Below the pieces are notes generated by a model. The model did not search any database, was not told the origin of the DNA, and saw nothing but the letters and a program-made list of their open reading frames with translations. A DNA stretch of 64,000 nt from Shimia litoralis (GTDB lineage: Bacteria > Pseudomonadota > Alphaproteobacteria > Rhodobacterales > Rhodobacteraceae), in contig NZ_SULI01000005.1 in assembly GCF_005518135.1 (NCBI RefSeq), forward strand, positions 1 to 64,000, in the 5' to 3' direction. Positions 25,740 through 34,620 of this stretch are shown here, piece after piece (the stretch's first letter is position 1; each line of letters begins with the position of its first letter). The translations under genes and the position numbers were made by a program.

Positions 25740-26483
25740 CTAGAGCTGTGTCGGAACCGGTGGGATCGGGAGCTGAAGATACGCCGAAACCGGAAGCCGG
25801 GCGATTCCCTTGAGCCCTAAAATGGCTTGGTCCTCGCTGGACATGTCACGCACGGCCGCATCCAATGCGGTTTGCAGCGCTGGAACCGCGCTCGGGTCGG
25901 CGGTGATAAACGGGCCGCTTGGCACTGCTGGCATGCGGCCAATGACCTGCAGATCTTGCGCGAAGTCATCATAGCGGCGAATGAGTTCCCACGTCATAAA
26001 ATCCACGGCGGTGAAGTCGGCTTGTTGTTCAGCCACAGCGCGTGCGGAAAGATAATGGCCGCCGGTTTGTAGCCGTGTGGTCGGGGCGAGGCCCAATTCG
26101 GCGAAATGCAGGGCGGGGGATGCCCAACCTGTTTGAGACCAAGGCGCGCTATAGGCAAATGTTCCGGTCGACAGATCGGACAGCGATGTCGACACCGCGT
26201 CGCGCCTTGCCAGATACACGCCAAACACGTGGCCAGCAGGACAATCGGTTAGACCGTAATCAGGGGTGCCAACCAAATGGACTTGGCCATGGAGATGGGT
26301 TTTGTACACCAGCCCGCAGGTTTGCCCCAAGATCAAATCTGGCGAGGTCCATAATGTCCAAAAATCAACATCACGCGTGAGCTGTGGTGGGCCATACCCC
26401 AATGCGTCGTGGATACGCGTCCAAAACCGGTCATGTGCAGGCGCCGTTTCAGGGCGATCATACATGCCGAGCATGGCCTTCAT
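25740..26483 (-). CDS. PhnD-like phosphate/phosphonate-binding-fold protein without signal peptide
   Basis: 247 residues of the periplasmic-binding fold seen in PhnD-type proteins (GMYDRPETAPAHDRFW, TPDYGLTDCPAGHVFGVYLAR, FTAVDFMTWELIRRY). There is no signal peptide, so it is cytoplasmic or exported by another route. Starts in ATGA overlap with the second TerB gene, so the two are translationally coupled. No phosphonate transporter genes are nearby. Function unknown; coupling to TerB-like proteins suggests a stress or signalling role rather than uptake. Confidence 0.8.
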   Translation of the reverse strand: MKAMLGMYDRPETAPAHDRFWTRIHDALGYGPPQLTRDVDFWTLWTSPDLILGQTCGLVYKTHLHGQVHLVGTPDYGLTDCPAGHVFGVYLARRDAVSTSLSDLSTGTFAYSAPWSQTGWASPALHFAELGLAPTTRLQTGGHYLSARAVAEQQADFTAVDFMTWELIRRYDDFAQDLQVIGRMPAVPSGPFITADPSAVPALQTALDAAVRDMSSEDQAILGLKGIARLPVSAYLQLPIPPVPTQL

Positions 26484-26920
26484 AGGCGCGCGTGAACCCT
26501 TTGGCGTGCCAAGGCACTGTCCCGATCGTTTATGCCAAGCAAGTTCGCGGCGAGACGCACAATCGAATCTTCTTGGGCATCGCGCACCCCATCTGCCAGA
26601 ACCACCTGCCAGAGGGCTTCGACCACGCTGAGACGGTCATCATGAGGAACGGCGTCTTTGATCGCGCGGGTAAACCGGACGGTGTCTGGGGCCTCGGCCT
26701 CGACACCTTGGGCTTGCGTGCGCAACGCGGTCGCCTCAAAAGGTGACAGTGCATACCGCTGTGCAAGGACGCGATCAATTTGTGTGGCTTCGTCTTGGGA
26801 AAAATCGCCGTCCGCCCGTGCAATACGAACCAACAGTGCCGATAACGCCAGTCGTGCGTCATCATCTCCAAGGGTGTCTGGGCCTGAAGATGTCAGGCGT
26901 TTAAAAAAATCTCCGAACAT
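26480..26920 (-). CDS. TerB-like protein, copy 2
   Basis: 146 residues. The TerB domain (about 20-135) has the acidic pairs ADGDFSQDEATQIDRVLAQ and LADGVRDAQEDSIVR, thought to bind metal ions in this family. TerB-like proteins are linked to tellurite resistance and membrane stress but often have unknown jobs. Start at 26920 is taken; a longer reading to 26971 lacks support. 103 bp after copy 1 and coupled to the PhnD-like gene. Confidence 0.85.
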   Translation of the reverse strand: MFGDFFKRLTSSGPDTLGDDDARLALSALLVRIARADGDFSQDEATQIDRVLAQRYALSPFEATALRTQAQGVEAEAPDTVRFTRAIKDAVPHDDRLSVVEALWQVVLADGVRDAQEDSIVRLAANLLGINDRDSALARQRVHARL

Positions 26921-27023
26921 ACCACAAGATGTATGACGCCGATGCCGTCGCGACAAGCCTTGTTCTGTCATTGGGGCGCTGACGTCATAATGCAGCCCAA
27001 GAAACTTTTTCGCGATGCGGCGC

Positions 27024-27449
27024 CTAACGGATGGGGCAATCGTTGTCTTCGATCCCCAGAATTTTTTGGATTTCTAACAACGTCGCTTCTTCTTCTTGGG
27101 CATGGGTGCCGTCGACCTCCATGACCTGACAAAGCGTATGCAGCATTTCCAGACGATGCGGATAATCCACATTCTGTCGAATCAAGAGCGCAAAATCGGG
27201 CGTCCCCGGAGCTTGGGCCTCGAGTTTTTCGCAGGTGGCACGCATTTTTGCTGCATCAATGGGGCCAAGTGAGAAGGTTTTGGCCAATATGCGGTCAATT
27301 TCACCAATTTCGACGGCGTCATAGTGGTTGTCAGATTTGGCAACCCGCACCAAAAGCGCCCCAAGCGCCAAGTGTTCATCAGGTTCGGGCAGGGGCGCAG
27401 GGGCCTGTGGTACACCCTTGAGCCGGCGAATCAATCCATCCCACATCAT
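27024..27449 (-). CDS. TerB-like protein, copy 1
   Basis: 141 residues of the same family as copy 2: LALGALLVRVAKSDNHYDAVEIGEIDRILAK matches the first TerB half, and CQVMEVDGTHAQEEEATLLEIQKIL the second. The acidic metal-site pattern is less complete in the first half (KSDNHYD rather than ADGDFS). Start overlaps the DUF1330 stop. The tandem pair is probably an old duplication. Confidence 0.85.
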   Translation of the reverse strand: MMWDGLIRRLKGVPQAPAPLPEPDEHLALGALLVRVAKSDNHYDAVEIGEIDRILAKTFSLGPIDAAKMRATCEKLEAQAPGTPDFALLIRQNVDYPHRLEMLHTLCQVMEVDGTHAQEEEATLLEIQKILGIEDNDCPIR

Positions 27450-27739
27450 CCGTCATACCCTTCGATGATGACCATGTTGTTCACGCTCACAGGCACACGA
27501 AGCGCCTTTGCCTTTTGATAAGCGTCGCTTTCATAGCATGCGACGGCCGCGTCATAGCTTGGAAATTCGATCACGACATTGCGTGTGCGTGCGGATCCTT
27601 CGGGGTTTATGTACTGGCCGCCTCGTATCAAAAATTTGGCCCCGTATTCTGCCAATGGTGCGGCATTCGCGGCAATATATTTTTGGTAGGCTTCCAAGTC
27701 ATCGACTTCGACACTCCCAATCCAGTACCCTTTTGCCAT
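27446..27739 (-). CDS. DUF1330 (EthD/dimeric ferredoxin-like fold) protein
   Basis: 97 residues: AKGYWIGSVEVDDLEAYQKY, then GAKFLIRGG and RNVVIEFPSYDAAVACYESDAYQKAK, the standard DUF1330 pattern. Family members have a dimeric alpha+beta-barrel fold; function is unknown. The ATG at 27739 has GGGGGA seven bases upstream. Coupled to TerB copy 1. Confidence 0.92.
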   Translation of the reverse strand: MAKGYWIGSVEVDDLEAYQKYIAANAAPLAEYGAKFLIRGGQYINPEGSARTRNVVIEFPSYDAAVACYESDAYQKAKALRVPVSVNNMVIIEGYDG

Positions 27740-27755
27740 CTGCATCCCCCAATTT

Positions 27756-28454
27756 TCAAAATAGCATGTGTTCAATTTGAAAGACGATGTCATCAATAGC
27801 AATCCCTCCGGGATCGGAATTGGAAATCAATATGCCCGCAAAGGGGCGCGATCCCGGTAATATGCGAAAACCAAAGTCTGAAATACCCTGATCGGGCGTC
27901 AGGGTCATACTGGCCAATGGCACACCTTGGCGCGAGAAAAACGTGGCCGTGATCGTCCCGCGCTTTTGTGCGGTGCCCAACGGGGTTTCATAACTGGTGT
28001 GCACCCGAAATCCGGCGGCAAACTGGTTCGTATCAAACAAGATGGCCAATGCCCCTTCGCCGCGCCCGGAAATGTTTTCAAACCCCAAAGGGCCAAGCGG
28101 CAGCACGGCATTTGACCGAAAACCGCGATGAAAGGCCACCGACAGGTTTTCCCCGTTTTCGTCAGCCTTGATTGACAGGGGGCGATGGGCAAACGGGTGC
28201 CCCAAGGTGTCATGCGGGGTGCCGTTTCCCGCAAGCGACTGCACAAGTGTTTGCCCTGCAAAATATGCACCCAGCCACGCGCCGTCACTACGGATCGGGG
28301 CATTCAGGTTAAAACCGGGTTCTGGTTTCTGAGGCAGGGTTTCAAAGGTGATCTTACCGGACAATATCTGGTTTAGATCATCATACGCCACTTGGGTGAT
28401 TTGGGCGTGTGCAGTGCACGCCAGCAAAGCGAAAATAAGACAGAGAACACGCAT
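27756..28454 (-). CDS. Exported protein of unknown function
   Basis: 232 residues with a clear Sec signal peptide (1-17, ending AHA). The mature part is beta-rich, ending with FAGILISNSDPGGIAIDDIVFQ, a stretch common in PEP-CTERM-type extracellular lectin-like domains, but there is no PEP-CTERM anchor. It lies 16 bp before the DUF1330 gene on the same strand and probably shares its transcript. Function unknown. Confidence 0.8.
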   Translation of the reverse strand: MRVLCLIFALLACTAHAQITQVAYDDLNQILSGKITFETLPQKPEPGFNLNAPIRSDGAWLGAYFAGQTLVQSLAGNGTPHDTLGHPFAHRPLSIKADENGENLSVAFHRGFRSNAVLPLGPLGFENISGRGEGALAILFDTNQFAAGFRVHTSYETPLGTAQKRGTITATFFSRQGVPLASMTLTPDQGISDFGFRILPGSRPFAGILISNSDPGGIAIDDIVFQIEHMLF

Positions 28455-28515
28455 ATCTCAGGCTACTCTGCAATGCCGTGCGATGCCAAGAAAATTGCAG
28501 GGGAGCAAATGCAAA

Positions 28516-28542
28516 CAGCACCCGCCGTCGGGGCGAGTGCTG
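28516..28542 (-). terminator. Terminator of pyrG
   Basis: On the minus strand, CAGCACTCGCC and GGCGGGTGCTG form a stem with one mismatch, followed by TTTGCATTTG. It lies 36 bp after the pyrG stop. Confidence 0.7.
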
Positions 28543-28578
28543 TGAAGGTGCGATGCGCGGGTGGCGACGATATGTGCC

Positions 28579-30222
28579 TTAGACCAAGCGCGAATTTTCT
28601 TTGGCGGCGCGTACGAACTCTTTGAACAATGGATGTGGATCAAAGGGTTTTGATTTGAGTTCCGGGTGGAACTGTACACCAATAAACCAAGGATGATCCT
28701 GCCATTCAACGATTTCAGGAAGACGCCCATCTGGGGACATGCCTGAAAACTTCAGGCCACATTCTTCAAGCTTGTCGCGATAGGTTGTGTCGACTTCATA
28801 GCGATGGCGGTGACGTTCTTCGATCGCTGTTGTGCCATACACGTCTGCAACTTTGCTGCCTTCACCAAGAACGGCGTCATAGGCCCCGAGGCGCATCGTG
28901 CCGCCTTTGTCATCATCGTGCTTGCGCGTGACCTTGGCGTTGCCCTGAACCCATTCCTTGAGGTGATAGACCACTGGCTCAAAGCGCTTGCCGCCGGCTT
29001 CGTGATCGAATTCTTCTGATCCTGCGGTGCTGATACCGGCCACGTTACGCGCGGCTTCGATGACGGCCATCTGCATGCCAAGGCAAATGCCCAAATACGG
29101 GATCTTCTTTTCGCGCGCAAACTGTGCGGCTTTGATTTTTCCCTCGGTGCCACGTTCACCAAATCCGCCAGGCACCAGAATGGCATGGAACCCTTCCAGA
29201 TGGGGCGCTGCATCCGATGTGTCGAACACTTCGGCATCGACCCATTTCACGTTCACTTTGACACGATTGTGCATGCCGCCATGTGTCAGCGCCTCTTTGA
29301 TCGACTTATAGGCGTCTTCGAGCTGAATATATTTGCCGACAATTGCCACGTTCACTTCGCCATCGGTGTTGTGAATACGATCTGCGACATCTTCCCAAAC
29401 ACGCAGGTCGGGTTTTGGGGCAGGGGCAATGCCAAACGCATCTAGCACAGCTTGGTCTAGACCTTCGTGATGATAGGCAAGCGGCGCCTCGTAGATCGAT
29501 TTCAGGTCATAGGCGGCCACAACGGCTTCTTTGCGGACATTACAGAACAGCGCGATCTTGCTGCGCTCTTTTTCTGGAATGGGCTGTTCGGAGCGACAGA
29601 CAAGAATATCCGGCGCAATCCCGATGGACTGAAGTTCTTTGACCGAGTGTTGTGTTGGTTTTGTTTTGAGCTCGCCCGAGGCCGCCAGATATGGGAGCAG
29701 CGTCAGGTGCATAAAGATACACTCGCCACGCGGTTTGTCATGGCTGAACTGGCGGATGGCTTCGAAAAAGGGCAGACCTTCGATGTCGCCGACCGTGCCG
29801 CCAATTTCGCACAGCATAAAATCAACTTCATCATCGCCAACGTGCAAGAAATCTTTGATTTCATTGGTGACGTGGGGCACCACCTGAATGGTTTTACCCA
29901 AATAATCGCCACGCCGCTCTTTTTCGAGAACGTTCGAGTAAATCCGGCCTGAACTGACCGAGTCGGTGTTGCGCGCCGGTACACCCGTAAAGCGTTCATA
30001 GTGCCCAAGATCGAGATCGGTTTCTGCGCCGTCATCGGTCACAAACACTTCGCCATGCTCAAATGGCGACATCGTGCCCGGATCCACATTCAGATAGGGG
30101 TCAAGCTTGCGAAGGCGCACCGTGTATCCGCGTGCCTGAAGCAAAGCGCCCAAGGCCGCAGATGCAAGGCCTTTGCCCAGCGAAGACACAACACCACCTG
30201 TGATGAAAATATAACGTGCCAT
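28579..30222 (-). CDS. pyrG: CTP synthase
   Basis: 547 residues, full length. The N-terminal synthetase domain starts [14 protein letters not shown]; the C-terminal class I amidotransferase domain has the nucleophile Cys in GICLGMQ and the triad His/Glu in QFHPE. It converts UTP to CTP with glutamine as nitrogen donor. The start ATG at 30222 is the family's usual one. Between it and secG is a 181-bp gap with no structure I could name. Confidence 0.98.
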   Translation of the reverse strand: MARYIFITGGVVSSLGKGLASAALGALLQARGYTVRLRKLDPYLNVDPGTMSPFEHGEVFVTDDGAETDLDLGHYERFTGVPARNTDSVSSGRIYSNVLEKERRGDYLGKTIQVVPHVTNEIKDFLHVGDDEVDFMLCEIGGTVGDIEGLPFFEAIRQFSHDKPRGECIFMHLTLLPYLAASGELKTKPTQHSVKELQSIGIAPDILVCRSEQPIPEKERSKIALFCNVRKEAVVAAYDLKSIYEAPLAYHHEGLDQAVLDAFGIAPAPKPDLRVWEDVADRIHNTDGEVNVAIVGKYIQLEDAYKSIKEALTHGGMHNRVKVNVKWVDAEVFDTSDAAPHLEGFHAILVPGGFGERGTEGKIKAAQFAREKKIPYLGICLGMQMAVIEAARNVAGISTAGSEEFDHEAGGKRFEPVVYHLKEWVQGNAKVTRKHDDDKGGTMRLGAYDAVLGEGSKVADVYGTTAIEERHRHRYEVDTTYRDKLEECGLKFSGMSPDGRLPEIVEWQDHPWFIGVQFHPELKSKPFDPHPLFKEFVRAAKENSRLV

Positions 30223-30403
30223 AAGTTGGCGACCCCCGTGAATTCAGTAGTTTTGCAAGCGCCCACAAGCAGAGAATCTGCCGTAGCATCACGGGACTTA
30301 AGTCTTATAGGATTCGCATAAGATTGGCAACAGAACCGCAAGATGCTGTTGCGGTTCCGAGTAAGTTGTCAATCTGTAGTGTTATTAAAGCGTTAGCCTG
30401 AAA

Positions 30404-30763
30404 TCAGTCTGCGCGTGGAACCAACGGTACATTTTCACCTTCTGCCGGTGGCAGAAGATCAGAGACCGGAGCTTCGGGAGCTTCCTGAGTGGCCGCGGGT
30501 TGATCGCTGATGCGATCCATCACCGAACCACCGGCAGAGTTGCGCGCAGAAATGATCGTAAGTGCGATGGACGTACAGATAAATCCGATCGCCAAAATCC
30601 ATGTCAGCTTGCCCATGGCAGTGGCTGCAGCACGTCCGGACATGGCACCGCCACCTCCGCCGCCGCCCATGCCAAGTCCGCCCCCTTCCGAGCGTTGCAT
30701 CAGCACAACCCCAATCAGGGATAGCGCAAGTAGAAGGTGGATAATTAGGACAACGTTTTCCAT
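30404..30763 (-). CDS. secG: Preprotein translocase subunit SecG
   Basis: 119 residues. Two membrane helices ([20 protein letters not shown] and [19 protein letters not shown]) flank the Gly-rich loop [19 protein letters not shown], the SecG hallmark. The C-terminal 35-residue Pro/Glu tail is typical of Rhodobacteraceae. The start at 30763 is the standard one; an upstream ATG adds MLAQVP. Adjacent to pyrG on the same strand, as in many relatives. Divergent from nthA. Confidence 0.95.
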   Translation of the reverse strand: MENVVLIIHLLLALSLIGVVLMQRSEGGGLGMGGGGGGGAMSGRAAATAMGKLTWILAIGFICTSIALTIISARNSAGGSVMDRISDQPAATQEAPEAPVSDLLPPAEGENVPLVPRAD

Positions 30764-30879
30764 GGGGACCTGTGCCAGCATTCGATATGTTCAGCGCGCT
30801 ATGTAGGCAAGTTTCGAGCGCGGGGCAAGGAGGTTTCCGCACTAGACACCAATGGGGACGTTCTGGCAGGGTTCATCCT

Positions 30880-31500
30880 ATGCCTCATGATCATGATCCA
30901 GACCATTATCACGCCGTTTTGCCCTCTGATCCAGCCTTGCGGGTCAAGGCTCTCGAAACAATTTTGACTGACAAAGGGTTGGTCGAAACCGCCGCGCTGG
31001 ACGAAATTATTGATACTTATCAAAATCGTATTGGTCCGCAGAATGGTGCCAAGGTGGTTGCCAAGTTCTGGGACGATGCAGAATTTCGCGCCGCCATGCG
31101 GACCGATCCAATGCCCGCGCTCTCTGACTTGGGGTTTTATGGCCGCCAGGGCGAGCACATGGTGATGGTGGAAAACACACCAGAGGTGCACAATGTTGTC
31201 GTGTGTACTTTGTGCAGTTGTTATCCATGGCCTTTGCTTGGCATTCCGCCGGGCTGGTATAAATCTGATGCCTATCGTGCGCGCGTCGTGCGCGAACCCC
31301 GCAAGGTTTTGGCCGAATTTGGATTGGACATACCTGCGTCGCAAAAAATCCGGGTTTGGGATTCTACCGCGGAAATCCGTTATTTGGTGATTCCACAGCG
31401 CCCCAAAGATACTCAAGGCCTGAGCGAACAGGCGTTAGCGCGGTGGGTGACACGCAATTCCATGATTGGCACAGGCCTCGCGCGGGATCCTGACCAATGA
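30880..31500 (+). CDS. nthA: Nitrile hydratase alpha subunit, cobalt type
   Basis: 206 residues. The metal-binding motif CTLCSC (109-114) has Thr in the second place, as in cobalt enzymes (iron enzymes have Ser); the two outer sulfurs are oxidised in mature protein. It hydrates nitriles to amides as an alpha/beta dimer. Start chosen at [11 protein letters not shown] (30880); His-rich N-terminus. Stop overlaps the beta subunit start (ATGA). Divergent from secG, with no amidase, transporter or regulator beside it. Confidence 0.95.
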   Translation: MPHDHDPDHYHAVLPSDPALRVKALETILTDKGLVETAALDEIIDTYQNRIGPQNGAKVVAKFWDDAEFRAAMRTDPMPALSDLGFYGRQGEHMVMVENTPEVHNVVVCTLCSCYPWPLLGIPPGWYKSDAYRARVVREPRKVLAEFGLDIPASQKIRVWDSTAEIRYLVIPQRPKDTQGLSEQALARWVTRNSMIGTGLARDPDQ

Positions 31501-32171
31501 CGCGTGTGCATGACATGGGCGGGCGCTTTGGAGACGGTCCTGTTGAGGCTGATGATTCTGTCACATTCGAGAAGGAGTGGCACAAAAGGGCGCTGGCCCT
31601 GACGTTGGCCGCAGGGGCCTTGGGACGCTGGAATATCGACTCGTCGCGCCATGCCAGAGAATGCCTTAGCCCGAAAGATTACAGTCGATTTTCATATTAC
31701 GAGAAATGGATGGCGGCTCTGGCGGATTTGCTGGTGGACCGAGATTTGGTCACGCTGGATGAGCTCAAGAGCGGGCACGGGCACGGGGTTTCCGATGTGG
31801 CGAACAAGGCGTTACGCGCCCAAGACGTTGCCAAGGTGTTGGCCTCGGGCAGCCCATATACGCGGGCATGTGATGTGGCACAGCAGTTTTCAGCAGGCGC
31901 ACGTGTGACAACACGTCGTCCGGCGGGCAACGTGCTGGTTGACGGGGGGCATAGCCGCTTGCCAGCCTATGCCGCTGGTGCGACAGGCACGGTTGTGATC
32001 TGTCACGGGGGGTATGTCTTGCCCGATTCCAATGGGCATTACTTGGGCGATCAACCCGAACCCCTGTATGCGGTGGCGTTTGAGGCTCAAGACCTGTGGG
32101 GCGCACAAGCCAATGCCCAAGATGAAGTGATCTTGGATATTTGGCAAAGCTATTTGGGGCCCGCAGAATGA
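31497..32171 (+). CDS. nthB: Nitrile hydratase beta subunit
   Basis: 224 residues. It begins [16 protein letters not shown], typical of NthB, and ends with an SH3-like barrel containing the [26 protein letters not shown] stretch. It pairs with the alpha subunit to form the active-site channel. Starts within ATGA overlap and stops within ATGA overlap with the accessory gene, so all three are coupled. Confidence 0.95.
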   Translation: MTRVHDMGGRFGDGPVEADDSVTFEKEWHKRALALTLAAGALGRWNIDSSRHARECLSPKDYSRFSYYEKWMAALADLLVDRDLVTLDELKSGHGHGVSDVANKALRAQDVAKVLASGSPYTRACDVAQQFSAGARVTTRRPAGNVLVDGGHSRLPAYAAGATGTVVICHGGYVLPDSNGHYLGDQPEPLYAVAFEAQDLWGAQANAQDEVILDIWQSYLGPAE

Positions 32172-32488
32172 CCCATGACGTTGAAAAACCCGCCCCCGTG
32201 TTCGAGGCGCCGTGGCATGCGCAGGTGTTCGCGCTGACCGTGCATCTGAATGAAACCGGCGTTTTCGCATGGTCAGATTGGGCCGCGGCATTTGGCGACA
32301 CACTGCGCCAGCACGGAACCTCCAAAAGCCTGAACGGTGGCGAAGACTACTTTGTCGCATGGCTGGAAACGCTTGAACGCGTTCTGCAGGACCGCGCGCT
32401 TGTCGATGCAGCGGCGCTTGCGCGGATGCGCGGTGCGTGGGAGCAGGCGTATCTGGCGACTCCGCACGGAGCACCGGTCAAACTTTAG
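32168..32488 (+). CDS. Nitrile hydratase accessory/activator protein
   Basis: 106 residues related to the N-terminal part of NthB (FEAPWHAQVFALTVHLNETGVFAWSDWAAAFGD). Such proteins (NhlE/P14K-like) help load cobalt into the alpha subunit by subunit exchange. The ATG at 32168 overlaps the beta stop. Tail-to-tail with DUF6524, the stops overlapping by 4 bp. Confidence 0.9.
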   Translation: MTHDVEKPAPVFEAPWHAQVFALTVHLNETGVFAWSDWAAAFGDTLRQHGTSKSLNGGEDYFVAWLETLERVLQDRALVDAAALARMRGAWEQAYLATPHGAPVKL

Positions 32489-32880
32489 TCTTCGACGTCA
32501 TCCATGTCGTATTGGCCCGACAGCATCCGGCGCACAATTGACCATCCAAGCCCGATCCCCAAAACCGCAGACAGCGCGAAAATCCCGATCCATGTGTTCA
32601 GGTTGTTATTGTCCAGCGTCAACAGGTGCCAATCATACAAAACCCAAATCAAGGCACAGACGACCGACAGCACCAAAAACATGCCAAACCCGCCGATAGA
32701 GCGCAAAGTCGCCCGCAAATAAATTATATATCCAATCAGCAGCAACAAACCGAGCAAAACCGTTAACGGGGTTTCGTCCATATAGTTTGCCGCACTCCAG
32801 CGGACGTAATTCCACTGTGTTGGGTTAAATGTAAGGGCCAATAATAGAAAGGCAAAGACCCAACGCAGGAACAAGCCCAT
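32485..32880 (-). CDS. DUF6524-family membrane protein
   Basis: 131 residues with four membrane segments (about 4-17, 38-55, 63-85 and 93-115) and an acidic C-terminal tail. The first loop has FNPTQWNYVRW, a family signature. Function unknown; found widely in Rhodobacteraceae. Divergent from purA. Confidence 0.88.
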   Translation of the reverse strand: MGLFLRWVFAFLLLALTFNPTQWNYVRWSAANYMDETPLTVLLGLLLLIGYIIYLRATLRSIGGFGMFLVLSVVCALIWVLYDWHLLTLDNNNLNTWIGIFALSAVLGIGLGWSIVRRMLSGQYDMDDVED

Positions 32881-33017
32881 CGGTACTCCAATCGATTTTT
32901 GTCCATTGGTTTGCGAAAATTTCGCGCCTCTGTCCAGTGCTGCGGCACATTTGCGGTTTCACGTCGCGGGTAACATGGCTAAAAGGGCGCGGGTTTGACC
33001 TTTGAAAGGACCGGATA

Positions 33018-34310
33018 ATGGCCAATGTAGTCGTCGTGGGCGCCCAGTGGGGCGACGAGGGTAAAGGCAAGATCGTTGACTGGCTCAGCGAACGCGCAGA
33101 TGTGATCGCGCGTTTTCAAGGGGGCCATAACGCAGGCCATACTCTGGTTGTGGACGGTAAGGTCTATAAATTGCATGCGCTGCCTTCGGGTGTTGTGCGC
33201 GGCGGCAAGCTGTCGGTGATCGGCAACGGCGTTGTTTTGGATCCGTGGCATTTGGTCAAAGAGATCGAAACAATCCGTGCACAAGGGGTTACGATTTCTC
33301 CTGAGACGCTGATGATCGCGGAAAACACACCGCTGATTCTGCCGTTTCACGGCGAATTGGATCGTGCGCGCGAAGATGCCATCGGTGTCGCCAAGATTGG
33401 CACAACCGGTCGTGGTATTGGTCCGGCTTATGAAGACAAAGTGGGCCGGCGTTCTATTCGCGTGGCTGATTTGGCGGATGAGAAAACGCTTGAGTTGCGT
33501 GTGGATCGGGCTTTGGCACATCATGATGCGCTGCGTCGTGGGTTGGGCCTCGAGCCTGTGGATCGGGTTGGCCTGATCAAACAGCTTAAAGAAATTGCGC
33601 CGGTCATTCTGGAATATGCCGCCCCCGTGTGGAAGGTTCTGAATGAAAAGCGCAAAGCGGGCAAACGCATCTTGTTTGAAGGCGCGCAGGGCGCACTTTT
33701 GGACATCGATTTTGGGACATATCCGTTTGTCACCTCGTCGAATGTGATCGCAGGCCAAGCCGCAACAGGCGTTGGTGTGGGGCCCGGGGCGATTGATTTT
33801 GTGCTGGGGATTGTCAAAGCATATACCACGCGCGTTGGCGAAGGTCCGTTCCCAACCGAACTTGACGATGACGATGGTCAGCGTTTGGGCGAACGGGGAC
33901 ATGAATTTGGCACAACCACGGGCCGCAAGCGTCGGTGTGGTTGGTTTGATGCCTGTCTGGTGCGCCAAACGTGTGCCACCAGTGGCGTGAACGGGATTTC
34001 GTTGACCAAGCTGGACGTTTTGGACGGCTTTGAGACATTGAAAATCTGCACGGGTTACGAATTGGACGGCAAAATGCTGGATTATCTGCCGACTGCGGCG
34101 GATCAACAGGCGCGTTGCACACCCGTTTACGAGGAAATGCCGGGTTGGTCAGATTCAACCGAAGGCGCCAGAAGCTGGAATGATCTTCCTGCCAATGCCG
34201 TGAAATATGTGCGTCGGGTTGAAGAGCTGATTGGATGTCCGGTGGCCATGTTGTCGACATCGCCCGAGCGCGAAGACACGATTCTTGTCACTGACCCGTT
34301 TGCTGACTGA
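33018..34310 (+). CDS. purA: Adenylosuccinate synthetase
   Basis: 430 residues. [11 protein letters not shown] (10-20) is the P-loop-like GTP and catalytic Asp segment; GHNAGHTLV holds the catalytic His; [14 protein letters not shown] is the IMP site; [13 protein letters not shown] is the C-terminal base-recognition loop. It joins IMP to aspartate in AMP synthesis. The start ATG follows AAAGGACC. The DUF2842 gene overlaps its stop by one base. Confidence 0.98.
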   Translation: MANVVVVGAQWGDEGKGKIVDWLSERADVIARFQGGHNAGHTLVVDGKVYKLHALPSGVVRGGKLSVIGNGVVLDPWHLVKEIETIRAQGVTISPETLMIAENTPLILPFHGELDRAREDAIGVAKIGTTGRGIGPAYEDKVGRRSIRVADLADEKTLELRVDRALAHHDALRRGLGLEPVDRVGLIKQLKEIAPVILEYAAPVWKVLNEKRKAGKRILFEGAQGALLDIDFGTYPFVTSSNVIAGQAATGVGVGPGAIDFVLGIVKAYTTRVGEGPFPTELDDDDGQRLGERGHEFGTTTGRKRRCGWFDACLVRQTCATSGVNGISLTKLDVLDGFETLKICTGYELDGKMLDYLPTAADQQARCTPVYEEMPGWSDSTEGARSWNDLPANAVKYVRRVEELIGCPVAMLSTSPEREDTILVTDPFAD

Positions 34311-34549
34311 TGGCGTTGTCCTACAAAGCGCGTCGACGGTGGGCGTTGGTGGTCCTTTTGGTTGGATTGCCGGTGTATATCGTTGTCGCCCTCAATTTGG
34401 TGGCATTAATTGAGCGACCGTCGATACTGGTCGAGTTCGCGATCTATGTCGGGCTAGGGATTGTCTGGATATTGCCATTCAAGAAGCTCTTTAAGGGCAT
34501 TGGCCAGGCTGATCCGGATGCTCCACCAGATGATGGCCCCGGTTATTAA
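34310..34549 (+). CDS. DUF2842 membrane protein
   Basis: 79 residues with two membrane helices (10-30, 40-57) and a Pro/Asp-rich tail. Members are restricted to alphaproteobacteria and often follow purA, as here, with TGATG overlap. Function unknown. Confidence 0.92.
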   Translation: MALSYKARRRWALVVLLVGLPVYIVVALNLVALIERPSILVEFAIYVGLGIVWILPFKKLFKGIGQADPDAPPDDGPGY

Positions 34550-34560
34550 GCATAAGAAAA

Positions 34561-34587
34561 GGCGCGCAGGATATTCTCCTGCGCGCC
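34561..34587. terminator. Bidirectional terminator after purA-DUF2842
   Basis: GGCGCGCAGGA and TCCTGCGCGCC form an 11-bp stem with a 5-nt loop, A-rich on the left and TTTTCTCTATT on the right. It lies between purA-DUF2842 and the convergent large acidic gene. Confidence 0.9.
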
Positions 34588-34620
34588 TTTTCTCTATTCA
34601 CCAGCCTTGCGGCGCGCGGC

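Noticed and set aside
32979-34106. 375-codon open frame opposite purA
   Set aside because: Antisense shadow of a highly conserved gene.
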